10,001 nucleotides of DNA from Nitrososphaerales archaeon TH5893. GTDB taxonomy: Archaea; Thermoproteota; Nitrososphaeria; Nitrososphaerales; Nitrososphaeraceae. Numbering within the stretch: the stretch's first letter is position 1; each line of letters opens with the position of its first letter. The position numbers and the translations under genes were made by a program. The DNA is taken from positions 1-10,001 of the forward strand of contig JAATVT010000201.1 of the NCBI GenBank assembly GCA_014523685.1. Reading direction: 5' to 3'. Below the pieces are notes generated by a model. The model made no database searches. It was given only the letters and a program-made list of their open reading frames with translations, and was not told the DNA's origin. Shown here in pieces: positions 1 through 6,398 of this stretch.

Positions 1-41
1 AATAAAAAGTAATTAGAAGAGATGCAAGTACTTTCAATTAT

Positions 42-167
42 TTATTCACCATTCCCCTTTAACCGTCCCTGATATGACCTCATAATTTCTTTGATAATAT
101 TTGTTTCGAAATTTCTTGACAATTTACCATTCAATAGAAGTAGCGGTCCATTAGAGCCATAAATTTG
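42..167 (-). pseudogene. Possible small ORF or gene remnant, no normal start
   Basis: On the minus strand a reading frame stays open for 41 codons between a TGA at 170-168 and a TAA at 44-42. The translation has a balanced, protein-like composition, beginning around IYGSNGPLLLLNGKLSRN and ending RSYQGRLKGNGE. No ATG or GTG lies in the 5' half. The only usual start is TTG at 134-132, which would give 30 residues, and the second codon after the upstream stop is ATT at 164. No TATA box sits at the right distance. I do not recognise the family. It may be the 3' remnant of a decayed gene or a chance ORF, so confidence is low. Confidence 0.22.
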
Positions 168-170
168 TCA

Positions 171-557
171 TTACATGTGACAATACTGAGGGAGCCAATT
201 AACGGGCAGAATTCAAGGTGGCACCAGATATAAATGCTAAAAAGAAATTGGTGGTTTAAAATAAAAAAATAAGTGAGTTTAATTTAAAACATTCATTTTT
301 AGATGTATTGAGAGCAAACTCAATGTAGTCAGAAAGAAAAAAATCTTCTTATTACAAAGAGTTAAGAATAATATTGCCTTTTTATTGATTTTTTCTTCCT
401 CTTCAAAAGATGGAATAACAGTCATTTTCCAGTTCTAGTTCTCCTCTTTCCTACAACTACTACTCTCAGCTCTTGTGATTAGTGATTAACAGTGTTTGTG
501 ATAGATAAGTAATTACGTGAACGAAAGATAATCTACTAGATATGGATATGAATTCGC
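171..557. other. Intergenic stretch without a supported gene
   Basis: This is AT-rich sequence with homopolymer runs. A 49-codon minus-strand ORF (about 280-430) has a hydrophobic, Phe/Leu-rich translation that looks like an artefact of T-rich DNA. A short plus-strand frame around 208-262, ending in AKKKLVV, is too short to support. An AT-rich element near 498-515 could be a promoter for the gene at 558. Nothing else was recognised. Confidence 0.4.
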
Positions 558-806
558 ATGGAAATATTAGAATCTATTGCATGGATAACACTAGGTTTTG
601 TGCCAGTATTCGGTTCCATGGAACTAGCATGGAGACTGCGCAAGAAGCTTGTAATATCAAAATTCAAGGCTGAAGGAGAAACTAGTCATATTGAGGTGAG
701 CCTACATTCAACAAAATCATCACCTTCGGATGAATTTGACTGGGTGTGGGAAGATGTAATTAAGGAGAGGAAAATTCCAACTACAGCGTTACGTTCTAGG
801 ACTTAA
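558..806 (+). CDS. Small membrane-anchored hypothetical protein (82 aa)
   Basis: This intact 82-residue ORF has one N-terminal hydrophobic segment (about residues 6-24, IAWITLGFVPVFGSMELAW). A basic stop-transfer stretch (RLRKKLVISKFK) follows, and then a soluble acidic/aromatic tail with DEFDWVWEDVIKE near residues 58-70. The arrangement suggests a single-span protein with a roughly 55-residue cytosolic tail. ATG 558 is the only ATG in this frame at the 5' end; the ATGs at 542 and 548 are in another frame. No Shine-Dalgarno motif is evident. The last 17 bases overlap tail-to-tail the degraded minus-strand gene ending at 789. I do not recognise the family and no function can be assigned. Confidence 0.6.
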   Translation: MEILESIAWITLGFVPVFGSMELAWRLRKKLVISKFKAEGETSHIEVSLHSTKSSPSDEFDWVWEDVIKERKIPTTALRSRT

Positions 807-1050
807 AATTTCTTCTATAACAGTATTCGGAACTACCTCCGAAGTTTCTTTTATCTCTCTGTTTTCCTTTGACTAGCCATATTTCCCTAGACTATTAACC
901 AGTACGAGTAGTTAGTGACGGATTGATTTTTTTTGGGTTGTATTTCATTATTGTTCTAGCTGTCTTCTGCACTTCTTCAATACTTATGACTAGTTTAGCC
1001 ACAGCCCTACCAGCGGTTTGTAAGAGTGTATATATATGCAGTGATGTCAA
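789..1050 (-). pseudogene. Degraded minus-strand gene, frameshift plus internal stop
   Basis: Two minus-strand frames join into one protein-like translation. The first runs from TTG 1050 or GTG 1002 to a TAA at 897-895 and contains LLQTAGRAVAKLVISIEEVQ and a KYNPKKINPSL segment. The second frame (905-789) gives VLVNSLGKYG, a TAG at 875-873, and then SKENREIKETSEVVPNTVIE to a TAA at 791-789. Switching frame near 900 and reading through the TAG would give about 90 residues. The AGRAVAKLV...IEEV segment faintly resembles the ARGRAI..AV...E core of the Alba chromatin protein, whose length also fits, but this is only a suggestion. A TATA box at 1029-1037 lies at the right distance for GTG 1002. 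Confidence 0.4.
1029..1037. promoter_or_regulatory. Palindromic TATA box between two divergent ORFs
   Basis: TATATATAT reads as a TATA element on both strands. Its plus-strand 5' end is 28 bases before position 1057 and 24 before the ATG at 1053. On the minus strand it lies about 34 bases before the GTG at 1002. It could serve both degraded genes. Archaeal TATA boxes are usually centred about 25 bases upstream of transcription start, which makes near-leaderless starts possible on each side. Confidence 0.4.
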
Positions 1051-1052
1051 GT

Positions 1053-1263
1053 ATGAATTACGGCTAACCTCATCGTCGAATCATATAGGAACTCTACTGT
1101 AAATAGCATATTAGATGATATTGCAAGAAAATACAAAATTGACACATCTAAAGAACACTTGAGCGAAGATGTCAATATTCAAGATGTCAAATTCAAATAT
1201 AGAACATATAACGAGTGTATAAGAATCCTATATAAGACCATGGGCAATTTGCAAGAAGCCTAA
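1053..1263 (+). pseudogene. Small frameshifted hypothetical gene
   Basis: A plus-strand frame is open from ATT 1057 to the TAA at 1261-1263 (68 codons). It encodes a charged, helical-looking polypeptide with segments VNSILDDIARKYKIDTSKEH and YRTYNECIRILYKTMGNLQE. The frame has no ATG, GTG or TTG near its 5' end. Just upstream, ATG 1053 reads MNY and then hits a stop. Removing one base near 1061-1063 would join ATG 1053 to the long frame, giving an intact protein of about 69 residues placed 24 bases after a TATA box. The simplest reading is a one-base insertion in a small gene, although use of an ATT start cannot be excluded. The family is not recognised. Confidence 0.4.
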
Positions 1264-1282
1264 GCTCTTACTTTCATAAGTT

Positions 1283-1462
1283 TTATGTGTCCTGTTGTAC
1301 AGTTCTCTGGCCCACCAACATGAGCATGCAATAGCTGCTTCGCTTTTTCCGCAGGTAATTTTTCAGTAGAGATATACCCGCACTTGCTGCAAGTAACAAT
1401 GTAATTCCAGCCAACCAATTGTATCCCATACTATCTTTGTTAATATAACTCTTGTAGTCCAT
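1283..1462 (-). CDS. Small single-span membrane protein (59 aa)
   Basis: The minus-strand frame is open from a TTG at 1477-1475, but the ATG at 1462-1460 is the likelier start and gives 59 residues. A short polar N-terminus (MDYKSYINKDSMGYN) is followed by one transmembrane helix at about residues 16-36 (WLAGITLLLAASAGISLLKN) and a basic cluster YLRKKRSS. The rest is a short tail with one Cys. The positive charges after the helix predict a cytosolic C-terminus. No Shine-Dalgarno motif or clear TATA box was seen. The gene converges tail-to-tail on the frameshifted ORF ending at 1263, with 19 bases between. The family is not recognised and no function is proposed. Confidence 0.45.
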   Translation of the reverse strand: MDYKSYINKDSMGYNWLAGITLLLAASAGISLLKNYLRKKRSSYCMLMLVGQRTVQQDT

Positions 1463-1639
1463 GTTTTCTAACTTCAAATAACTAGTAATTAGAGTTATTC
1501 AAATCATCTATTGCTATGTTTATTATGGCTCGAAATATTCCTTTTTTTATAGCATATGTAACTCATTATTTGTCTTACAATTTGTTCAAGATAACTTATT
1601 ATTATTCTCTCATGACATGTTTTCTAAAGCATTAAACAA

Positions 1640-3532
1640 ATGGTAACAGAGCCTTTAGATCGGCCAATATTATCATACATTCATGCACGATCTATTAATC
1701 TGGATGAAAATGTGGATGTGGCAACAGCTGTTAGAGAAATGCATTCACGGAAAGCAGAAATTATCATAGTCACAAAGAATGAAAAACCTGTGGGAATAGT
1801 TACTGACAGCGACATTTTAGATAAAGTTGTGATGAAAGGTGAAGACTCTGATCAAATATTATTAAAGAATATAGCATCTTCTCCCCTTGTAACGTTATCG
1901 GCAAATGGAACTGTAAGACAAGCATTAGAACTCATGCGAGTCAATGCAATTAAACATGTTCCAGTCACGGATAACGTACACATTCTTGGCCTTGTAACTC
2001 AGGGTGAGTTGGCAAATGCCATAAGAACATCTGTATTAGAGAGGACATTCAGAAGTTACAGATCTATTGTAAGGTTTCATTATGAACCTATATTGGGAAA
2101 TCTGGGTTTCGTGATGCAATTTGCTGGGATACTTCTTCTTGCTCCGGCTTTTTTAGCTACTATATTAAATGAAATTGAGACGGCGACTGGCATTTTTCTT
2201 GGACTTACTATCATGTCCGCCGCTGGATTCGTATTAAATGCGTACGGAGAGAAGGCTCCATTAAATCTGAGACAAGCATCTATACTTATAGTAAGCAGTT
2301 TTATACTAATGAGTTTTTTTGGGAGTATTCCGTATATGTATGTGAATCCATTTGGAGATAAAATAGATCCATTATCACTGTTTGTCAATAGCTTTTTTGA
2401 AAGCGCCTCTGGGTTTACTACAACAGGTCTTTCTATGATAACTCAACCCGAAAAACTACCACAAAGTTTTGACTTTTATCGTTCATATATTCAATGGGTA
2501 GGTGGGCTAAGTTTCGTATATCTTGTAGTGATGCTTTTTTATCCTGAAAGGAAATTAGTACATATGAGAGGGATGATTGGTGGAGGAATACTTAGATCCA
2601 AACAACTAATTATAACCATTAGCATCATTTTTACAATTTATGCAGCAGTTCTGGGCACACTAGTATACCTTCTTGGAAATGTTAGCATTCTTAACTCTAT
2701 ATCAATAGTAATTAGTGCAATTAGTGGTGGAGGATTTGTTCCAACATCGACATTCTTATCGGATGAAAACGTCGCAGATATGCTGGTTCTCATTGCGGGA
2801 ATGATAATTTCAGCTTTACCCTTTGCATTCCATTATGCTGTATTTAGTAAACAGGTCAAGACTACACTATTACGGCCAGAAATATTCGTATATTTTGGCA
2901 TTATTCTCATATCGGTTGTTGCTTTTCATTTTCTGTTAAGTGAACAAGTAGTAAGTTCAGACTGGCTTACCTCGGCATTTCATGCAGTGAGTGCGTCTAC
3001 TACATCAGGCTTTCAGTATATCAATATGTCTTTGATACCGTTTGAATCAAAGATTCTGTTGATCATAGTTATGTTAATTGGAGGATGTGCCTTTTCTTCC
3101 GCAGGTGGTATCAAAGTTGTAAGACTTTTACAAATTGCCCAGAAGGTAACAAAGAGGAAAATCCCTATTGATGCATCTAGCAGATCGATATCCTCCGTGT
3201 CCTCACGCTATAACAAATCATATTCCAACTATGAAGGAAAGGCAGTAAGGTTTAGAGAGGATAAAACTCTAAGAGAGTCGTTACTTGTCATCTGCCTATT
3301 CATATTGGTGTCGTTTATTACGGGTATTGCTTTAAGTTATTTTTCTGAACATAATTTTATAGACTCTCTTTTTGAATCTGTTTCTGCTCTAACAACTACG
3401 GGACTTAGTACGGGAATTACTACCCTTGATTTGGATCTGGTATCAAAAACTTTTCTTATAACTAATATGATTGTCGGAAGATTTGAAATAATTGCTATTC
3501 TCTATATATTCTTCGGTTTCTTGAGGAGATAA
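1640..3532 (+). CDS. trkH: TrkH/KtrB-type potassium transporter with N-terminal CBS pair
   Basis: This 630-residue membrane subunit of a Trk/Ktr potassium uptake system conducts K+ through a pore made of four M1-P-M2 repeats. The four selectivity loops with their key glycines are visible: FTTTGLS (Gly263), SGGGFVP (363-365), STTSGFQ (Gly457) and LTTTGLS (Gly588). The family signature after the third repeat is at 481-495 (GGCAFSSAGGIKVVR), and the C-terminus ends with a GRFEI segment (613-617). Unusually, residues about 12-130 form two CBS domains (VGIVTDSDIL at 51-60, LGLVTQGEL at 116-124), so the regulatory nucleotide-binding part is fused to the pore. No trkA/ktrA gene is in the window. ATG 1640 is the start because it directly precedes the CBS domain. 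An AT-rich element at 1592-1605 may be the promoter. Confidence 0.9.
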   Translation: MVTEPLDRPILSYIHARSINLDENVDVATAVREMHSRKAEIIIVTKNEKPVGIVTDSDILDKVVMKGEDSDQILLKNIASSPLVTLSANGTVRQALELMRVNAIKHVPVTDNVHILGLVTQGELANAIRTSVLERTFRSYRSIVRFHYEPILGNLGFVMQFAGILLLAPAFLATILNEIETATGIFLGLTIMSAAGFVLNAYGEKAPLNLRQASILIVSSFILMSFFGSIPYMYVNPFGDKIDPLSLFVNSFFESASGFTTTGLSMITQPEKLPQSFDFYRSYIQWVGGLSFVYLVVMLFYPERKLVHMRGMIGGGILRSKQLIITISIIFTIYAAVLGTLVYLLGNVSILNSISIVISAISGGGFVPTSTFLSDENVADMLVLIAGMIISALPFAFHYAVFSKQVKTTLLRPEIFVYFGIILISVVAFHFLLSEQVVSSDWLTSAFHAVSASTTSGFQYINMSLIPFESKILLIIVMLIGGCAFSSAGGIKVVRLLQIAQKVTKRKIPIDASSRSISSVSSRYNKSYSNYEGKAVRFREDKTLRESLLVICLFILVSFITGIALSYFSEHNFIDSLFESVSALTTTGLSTGITTLDLDLVSKTFLITNMIVGRFEIIAILYIFFGFLRR

Positions 3533-3944
3533 TTTTTGTGCATTAAATAAAATGGGACGATTTTTCTCTACTAACAACCTATTATGAGGGTAAACTGATG
3601 TTCATGAGAAAAGGCGAGTTAATTTAACATAAGCCACTAGTTATCCTACCACCGTAACTTAATATTCCGATAATGAGAAACATCTGGTACAGCATATTTA
3701 TATTAAAGATTTTGTGGTTACAAGTCTAGATATCCAAAAGGATAGTCAAATTCAAAGGTAAAGGCAGTATGCTTGTAACTATTGCCCCGCTAATGAAGAA
3801 ATAAAGACATAACCTAACTTATTTTGATTGTAAAGCGACATAAGATAGTTTTAGAGTACCAATTTATTATAATGAAGAATTTATCTGTTCGTTTGACAAT
3901 GATAATGATAAATAAGAAAACAGTCGATTTGATAGTGATATAGA
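3533..3944. other. Intergenic region between trkH and tatC
   Basis: No supported gene lies here. A TATA-like TTTATTATA at 3862-3870 and an ATAAATAA at 3907-3914 are candidate promoters for tatC. An open frame of about 30 codons near 3675-3765 lacks a usable start and was not called. No tRNA-like fold, terminator hairpin or long repeat was recognised. Confidence 0.4.
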
Positions 3945-4769
3945 ATGTCTTTTTCCTCCTCTTCTAAGGGAATGCCACTGAGGCAGCATATGGAGGAATT
4001 ACGCTCTAGAATTCTTCGCATAGCAATTTGTGTTATCATTATTACTGTTTTCTCTATGAGCTTTGGAATAAGGACCTTCGAGTTGGATTCCTCTATCATA
4101 ATTTACTACCCTTATCCTGATCCCTTTTATAATATTGCTATTCAAATTACTAAATATATGCAGGAAACTTTGCTCCCACCAGAAGTAAAACTAATACAGA
4201 CAGCTCCTGGGCAGGCATTCTTTTCCCAAATATATGTTTCAGTATTAATTGGATTTATAGGTTCCATGCCAATAATTGTTAAAGAAATATATGGCTTCAT
4301 TTCACCGGCCATAGAAAAAAAAACGAAAATTGGTATTTGGAATATATTTTTGCCGACGATATTTCTGTTTCTCATTGGTATCATATTTAGCTATATATTA
4401 GTAATTCCGTTTGTACTTGATTTCCTATATAGCTATGGGCAAGCTATAGGTGTTGAAACATTTCTAAATATTGATAATTTTATCTCTTTTGTTTTACAAT
4501 TTTTTTTGGGATTTGGTATTATTTTTGAGCTTCCCATGATTATGTACGCTGTTGCATTAACCGGAGCAATTGACGCCAAATTTTGGAGAAAAAATTTTAG
4601 ATATGCTATTATTCTTTTTGTAATTTTTGGAGCTCTAATAACTCCCGATGGTAGTGGTATTACCTTGTGGCTGGTAGCGTTGCCTATGTTATTGCTCTAT
4701 TTCATAGGAATGGTTGTAATTGAAAATAGGGAAAAAAGAGGACTCGAAAAGCATTCTCAGAGTTTGTAA
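3945..4769 (+). CDS. tatC: Sec-independent protein translocase TatC
   Basis: TatC is the multi-span receptor of the twin-arginine translocon. It binds RR signal peptides of folded proteins and recruits TatA in the cell membrane. At 274 residues it has normal family length. Conserved features are visible: HMEELRSR at 15-22 (Glu18 matching the signal-binding Glu15 of E. coli), the FISPAI segment at 118-123, FELP at 194-197 in the fourth helix, and the ITPDGSG...LP region at 232-247, a form usual in archaea. About six membrane segments fit near 23-41, 94-112, 134-157, 180-202, 218-233 and 239-259. The position equivalent to E. coli Glu103 appears to be Thr127, with a Glu at 124. The first extracytoplasmic loop (42-93) is long. 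A TAGTGATA stretch 3-10 bases upstream of the ATG is a weak ribosome-site candidate. No tatA is nearby. Confidence 0.93.
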   Translation: MSFSSSSKGMPLRQHMEELRSRILRIAICVIIITVFSMSFGIRTFELDSSIIIYYPYPDPFYNIAIQITKYMQETLLPPEVKLIQTAPGQAFFSQIYVSVLIGFIGSMPIIVKEIYGFISPAIEKKTKIGIWNIFLPTIFLFLIGIIFSYILVIPFVLDFLYSYGQAIGVETFLNIDNFISFVLQFFLGFGIIFELPMIMYAVALTGAIDAKFWRKNFRYAIILFVIFGALITPDGSGITLWLVALPMLLLYFIGMVVIENREKRGLEKHSQSL

Positions 4770-4893
4770 TTCAAATTTTACTACTAGTATAGCAAGATAT
4801 GACAGCAAAACCTTATGATGTCAATCTGTAAAAGTATATTTCTCAACATAGTGTAAATCATGTTGTCTGTTTATTATTGCTTAAATTTGGCAA

Positions 4894-4925
4894 ATTATTG
4901 CATACTTAAAATATGCAGCAATAAT
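4894..4925. repeat. Imperfect inverted repeat between tatC and the zinc-ribbon ORFs
   Basis: ATTATTGCATA and TATGCAGCAATAAT pair as 7 + 4 base pairs with a three-base bulge around a CTTAAAA loop. It could be a hairpin in RNA or a binding dyad. Its position, 125 bases after tatC and 35 before the next ORF, does not decide which. Confidence 0.35.
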
Positions 4926-4959
4926 CCTACTGCGACTATCAACTTGGATATATTTTTTA

Positions 4960-5064
4960 ATGATAATGCCAGTACTTGTACCCTTGTCTTTCAACGAAAT
5001 CATAAGTTGTAAGGAATGCAAAAATGCAAACAGCATTTTGACTCTCCTGATGAGGTGTAGGTGA
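4960..5064 (+). CDS. Tiny Cys-containing ORF, coupled to the zinc-ribbon ORF
   Basis: This 34-residue frame runs from ATG 4960 to TGA 5062-5064. An alternative start is TTG 4984, which begins MSFNEIISCKECKNAN. It carries a CxxC (ISCKECKN) and a third Cys 15 residues later near the end (LMRCR), so it could hold part of a metal site. Its stop overlaps the GTG start of the next ORF as GTGA, the arrangement typical of translational coupling. A TATA-like TATATTTTTT at 4949-4958 lies 35 bases before TTG 4984 but only 11 before ATG 4960, which favours the shorter start if the promoter is real. The protein is not recognised. It could also be a chance or degraded frame. Confidence 0.4.
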   Translation: MIMPVLVPLSFNEIISCKECKNANSILTLLMRCR

Positions 5065-5213
5065 CATTGGTAAACTTAGTCCCAACCTGTGTTAAATGTA
5101 GTGCGCCTGTAACTGATTCATTAGAGGCAGAGGTTGAAAAACAAGGACAGCTAAAAAGAGGAAAATATATCAATAGTGTTTGGATGTGTAACGATTGTGC
5201 AGAGGCTCAATAA
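5061..5213 (+). CDS. Small zinc-ribbon protein (50 aa)
   Basis: This 50-residue ORF starts at GTG 5061. Two Cys pairs are visible: TCVKCSA (Cys10, Cys13) and WMCNDCAEA (Cys43, Cys46). The charged 29-residue linker between them contains EAEVEKQGQLKRGKYINSVW. The C-x2-C ... C-x2-C pattern is that of a zinc ribbon, a fold used in small nucleic-acid-binding or protein-interaction modules. A GAGGTG sequence at 5052-5057, complementary to the 3' end of 16S rRNA, lies just upstream. It is 3 bases from GTG 5061 and 9 from an in-frame TTG at 5067, so the shorter start is possible. An in-frame TAG at 5058 blocks any earlier start. It overlaps the preceding ORF by four bases. The function is unknown, and zinc binding is inferred from spacing only. 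Confidence 0.6.
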   Translation: MTLVNLVPTCVKCSAPVTDSLEAEVEKQGQLKRGKYINSVWMCNDCAEAQ

Positions 5214-5298
5214 CAGTAAATAAGGTAGGTAATATTGATTATATTCGCTGGGACTGTTATGATAAGTAGTTCTATTGTCAAATCTGTTACTAACCAAT

Positions 5299-5409
5299 TC
5301 AATATGAATGGTTTTCCTGCTTGTGCTTTCTCAGTTTTCTGGGTCCACCATAGATTAACATCCCACACTTTTCACATATAGCTCGACTAGAGTACGTATC
5401 AGAAATAAT
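5299..5409 (-). CDS. C2H2 zinc-finger mini-protein, start unclear
   Basis: This minus-strand frame encodes a single C2H2 finger: CEKCGM then KHKQENH, giving C-x2-C-x13-H-x4-H (residues 12, 15, 29 and 34 counted from ATT 5409). Basic residues lie between the Cys and His pairs (GGPRKLRKHK), as in DNA-binding fingers. The frame is 36 codons, from just after a TAG at 5412-5410 to the TGA at 5301-5299, and has no ATG, GTG or TTG before the finger. Either an ATT codon starts it, or the true 5' end was lost. Very small C2H2 proteins are common in ammonia-oxidising archaea, which supports it being or having been a gene. A perfect 14-base palindrome lies 13 bases upstream. Regulation of transcription is a plausible but unproven role. 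Confidence 0.42.
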   Translation of the reverse strand: MISDTYSSRAICEKCGMLIYGGPRKLRKHKQENHSY

Positions 5410-5422
5410 CTAAGATCTTATT

Positions 5423-5436
5423 TATCGGATCCGATA
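5423..5436. promoter_or_regulatory. Perfect 14-base palindrome upstream of the zinc-finger ORF
   Basis: TATCGGATCCGATA is a perfect dyad centred about 20 bases upstream of the first codon of the minus-strand zinc-finger ORF, on top of AT-rich promoter-like sequence (GATAAATA on the minus strand). A binding site for a dimeric regulator would look like this, but no second copy was found in the window. Confidence 0.3.
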
Positions 5437-5505
5437 TGGAAATTTTGATAAGTTAGTTAAGACTAAGCTCTCGCTTTAACGCTTTTAGAAATGCCTATTT
5501 TAGGG

Positions 5506-5672
5506 TTAAGAATATTGTAATAAGGTAGACTTTAACAAAGTCGGAAGTGAGGAAATTACCTCTGGATAATCTATAGATGAAACATTGTTATCGCTTCTTG
5601 CCTGCTCGCCTATTTCCTTACATCTATATTTTCTTCACTAACATCAAAGAATTCCCCATGAAAGAGCAAAAT
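5506..5672 (-). pseudogene. Frameshifted minus-strand ORF remnant
   Basis: One frame begins after a TGA with ATT 5672 or TTG 5669 and reads LLFHGEFFDVSEENIDV before a TAG at 5612-5610. A second frame, one base out of register, continues from about 5619 as KEIGEQARSDNNVSSIDYPE and then VISSLPTLLKSTLLQYS to the TAA at 5508-5506. Adding one base near 5620 makes a continuous acidic protein of about 55 residues. Both halves have gene-like composition, which chance frames in this AT-rich DNA seldom show. No family was recognised. Confidence that it is a decayed gene is modest. Confidence 0.3.
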
Positions 5673-5799
5673 TCATTGTAATTGATATGAAAAAAAGTAA
5701 ATCTATTCAAAACATATCATGATAACCGTTTTTATGCTTGCTTAACGAAGATAATAGTCCGGTAGTAGTGAGGGGAAGAGGAACTAAAAAAAGTAGATG

Positions 5800-5832
5800 C
5801 TAACCAATAGCTGCTTTGGACTTAGTCGCCAT
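5800..5832 (-). pseudogene. Truncated copy of the KGG-like gene start
   Basis: ATG 5832 reads MATKSKAAIG and then stops at TAG 5802-5800. Its first four codons, plus two bases upstream, match exactly the start of the intact 30-aa gene at 6092 (14 identical bases). The upstream sequence is purine-rich and shows no TATA box, and nothing homologous to the KGG tail follows. It looks like the leftover 5' end of a duplicated gene, though a match of this size could also be chance. Confidence 0.3.
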
Positions 5833-5999
5833 TTGTCCTGTTTTCTTCTTCTTTTTCTTCCAATACTACTACGCGCAAATCTTTTTTCTCCTGATGGAAT
5901 AACACAAAAAAGAAGAAGGAAGATCTGAAATTGATTCTCTGCCTCTATGTTTGATTCTGTGCCTTTGTTATTTTATACCTATTCCTCTTCCGTCTTCTC

Positions 6000-6092
6000 T
6001 TATGACTTGCCGCCTTTCCTTGCTACTTTGGTTTTTGTTTTCTTACTTGCAGATGCAAGTCCTTTTTTGCTTGATTTCTTCTTAGTCGCCAT
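6000..6092 (-). CDS. Small basic KGG-like protein (30 aa)
   Basis: This minus-strand ORF of 30 residues is almost wholly Lys, Ser, Ala, Thr and Gly: MATKKKSSKKGLASASKKTK, then TKVARKGGKS. The ending VARKGGKS resembles the repeated KGG/GG(K/R) motif of small stress-induced hydrophilic proteins of the Con-10/KGG group, and similar tiny basic proteins occur in Nitrososphaeria. The family link is from memory of the motif. ATG 6092 is the only start. Upstream minus-strand elements include TTAATAAT about 28-36 bases before the start. High charge and no hydrophobic core suggest a disordered protein, perhaps nucleic-acid associated or protective. A longer plus-strand frame across it (5947-6171) is Phe/Leu-rich and is only its antisense shadow. 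A truncated relative lies at 5832. Confidence 0.6.
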   Translation of the reverse strand: MATKKKSSKKGLASASKKTKTKVARKGGKS

Positions 6093-6178
6093 TTATCTTG
6101 ATCTTTTTTATGTACATACTATTATTAATGATTTGCTTTGCTTTTATTTCCCTTTAAGTGTGTCTATCTAAATATCAT

Positions 6179-6265
6179 CTATGTGGATAAGCTGATATTA
6201 TTTTTTGGGTAGTCATACAAGCTATTATTTTCCCGCAGCGTTTGTTTATTGCCCTGAGAATTCAT
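6179..6265 (-). CDS. Possible 28-aa mini-protein
   Basis: ATG 6265 opens a 28-codon minus-strand frame, MNSQGNKQTLRENNSLYDYP, continuing KNNISLST to TAG 6181-6179. It is hydrophilic and Asn-rich, without hydrophobic segments or Cys. It begins 5 bases after a near-perfect 18-base palindrome, and it points the same way as the KGG-like gene 86 bases downstream, so the two could share a transcript. The family is not recognised, and coding status rests only on composition and context. Confidence 0.28.
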   Translation of the reverse strand: MNSQGNKQTLRENNSLYDYPKNNISLST

Positions 6266-6269
6266 ATGT

Positions 6270-6287
6270 GTTCCTTAATTAAGAAAC
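6270..6287. promoter_or_regulatory. 18-base near-perfect palindrome
   Basis: GTTCCTTAATTAAGAAAC is a dyad with a perfect ten-base core (CTTAATTAAG) and one mismatched pair. It ends 5 bases upstream of the minus-strand ATG 6265. It could be an operator or part of a promoter for the mini-ORF and the KGG-like gene. Confidence 0.3.
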
Positions 6288-6398
6288 ATCATCTTATAAT
6301 TCCTAATATTTCTACACTATTCCTGAGAGACACACAGGACCATGTGACTCGAAAAACATGAACCGTGGGGCAAATATGTATTTTGCAAGTATTAATAA

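Noticed and set aside
280..430. Minus-strand 49-codon ORF starting MTVIPSFEEEEKINKK
   Set aside because: The second half is an Ile/Phe/Leu-rich artefact of AT-rich DNA, and no promoter or known motif was seen.
2080..2388. Minus-strand 102-codon ORF inside trkH
   Set aside because: It lies wholly antisense to a well-identified gene, and its translation has no recognisable domain.
3675..3765. Plus-strand open frame of about 30 codons (HIYIKDFVVTSLDIQ)
   Set aside because: There is no plausible start or promoter, and it is too short to separate from chance.
4142..4384. Minus-strand 80-codon ORF inside tatC
   Set aside because: It is antisense to conserved TatC sequence and has no supporting signals.
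5947..6171. Plus-strand 74-codon ORF rich in Phe, Leu and Tyr
   Set aside because: It is the antisense shadow of the Lys-rich KGG-like gene and its AT-rich upstream region. The composition reflects T-rich DNA, not a membrane protein.
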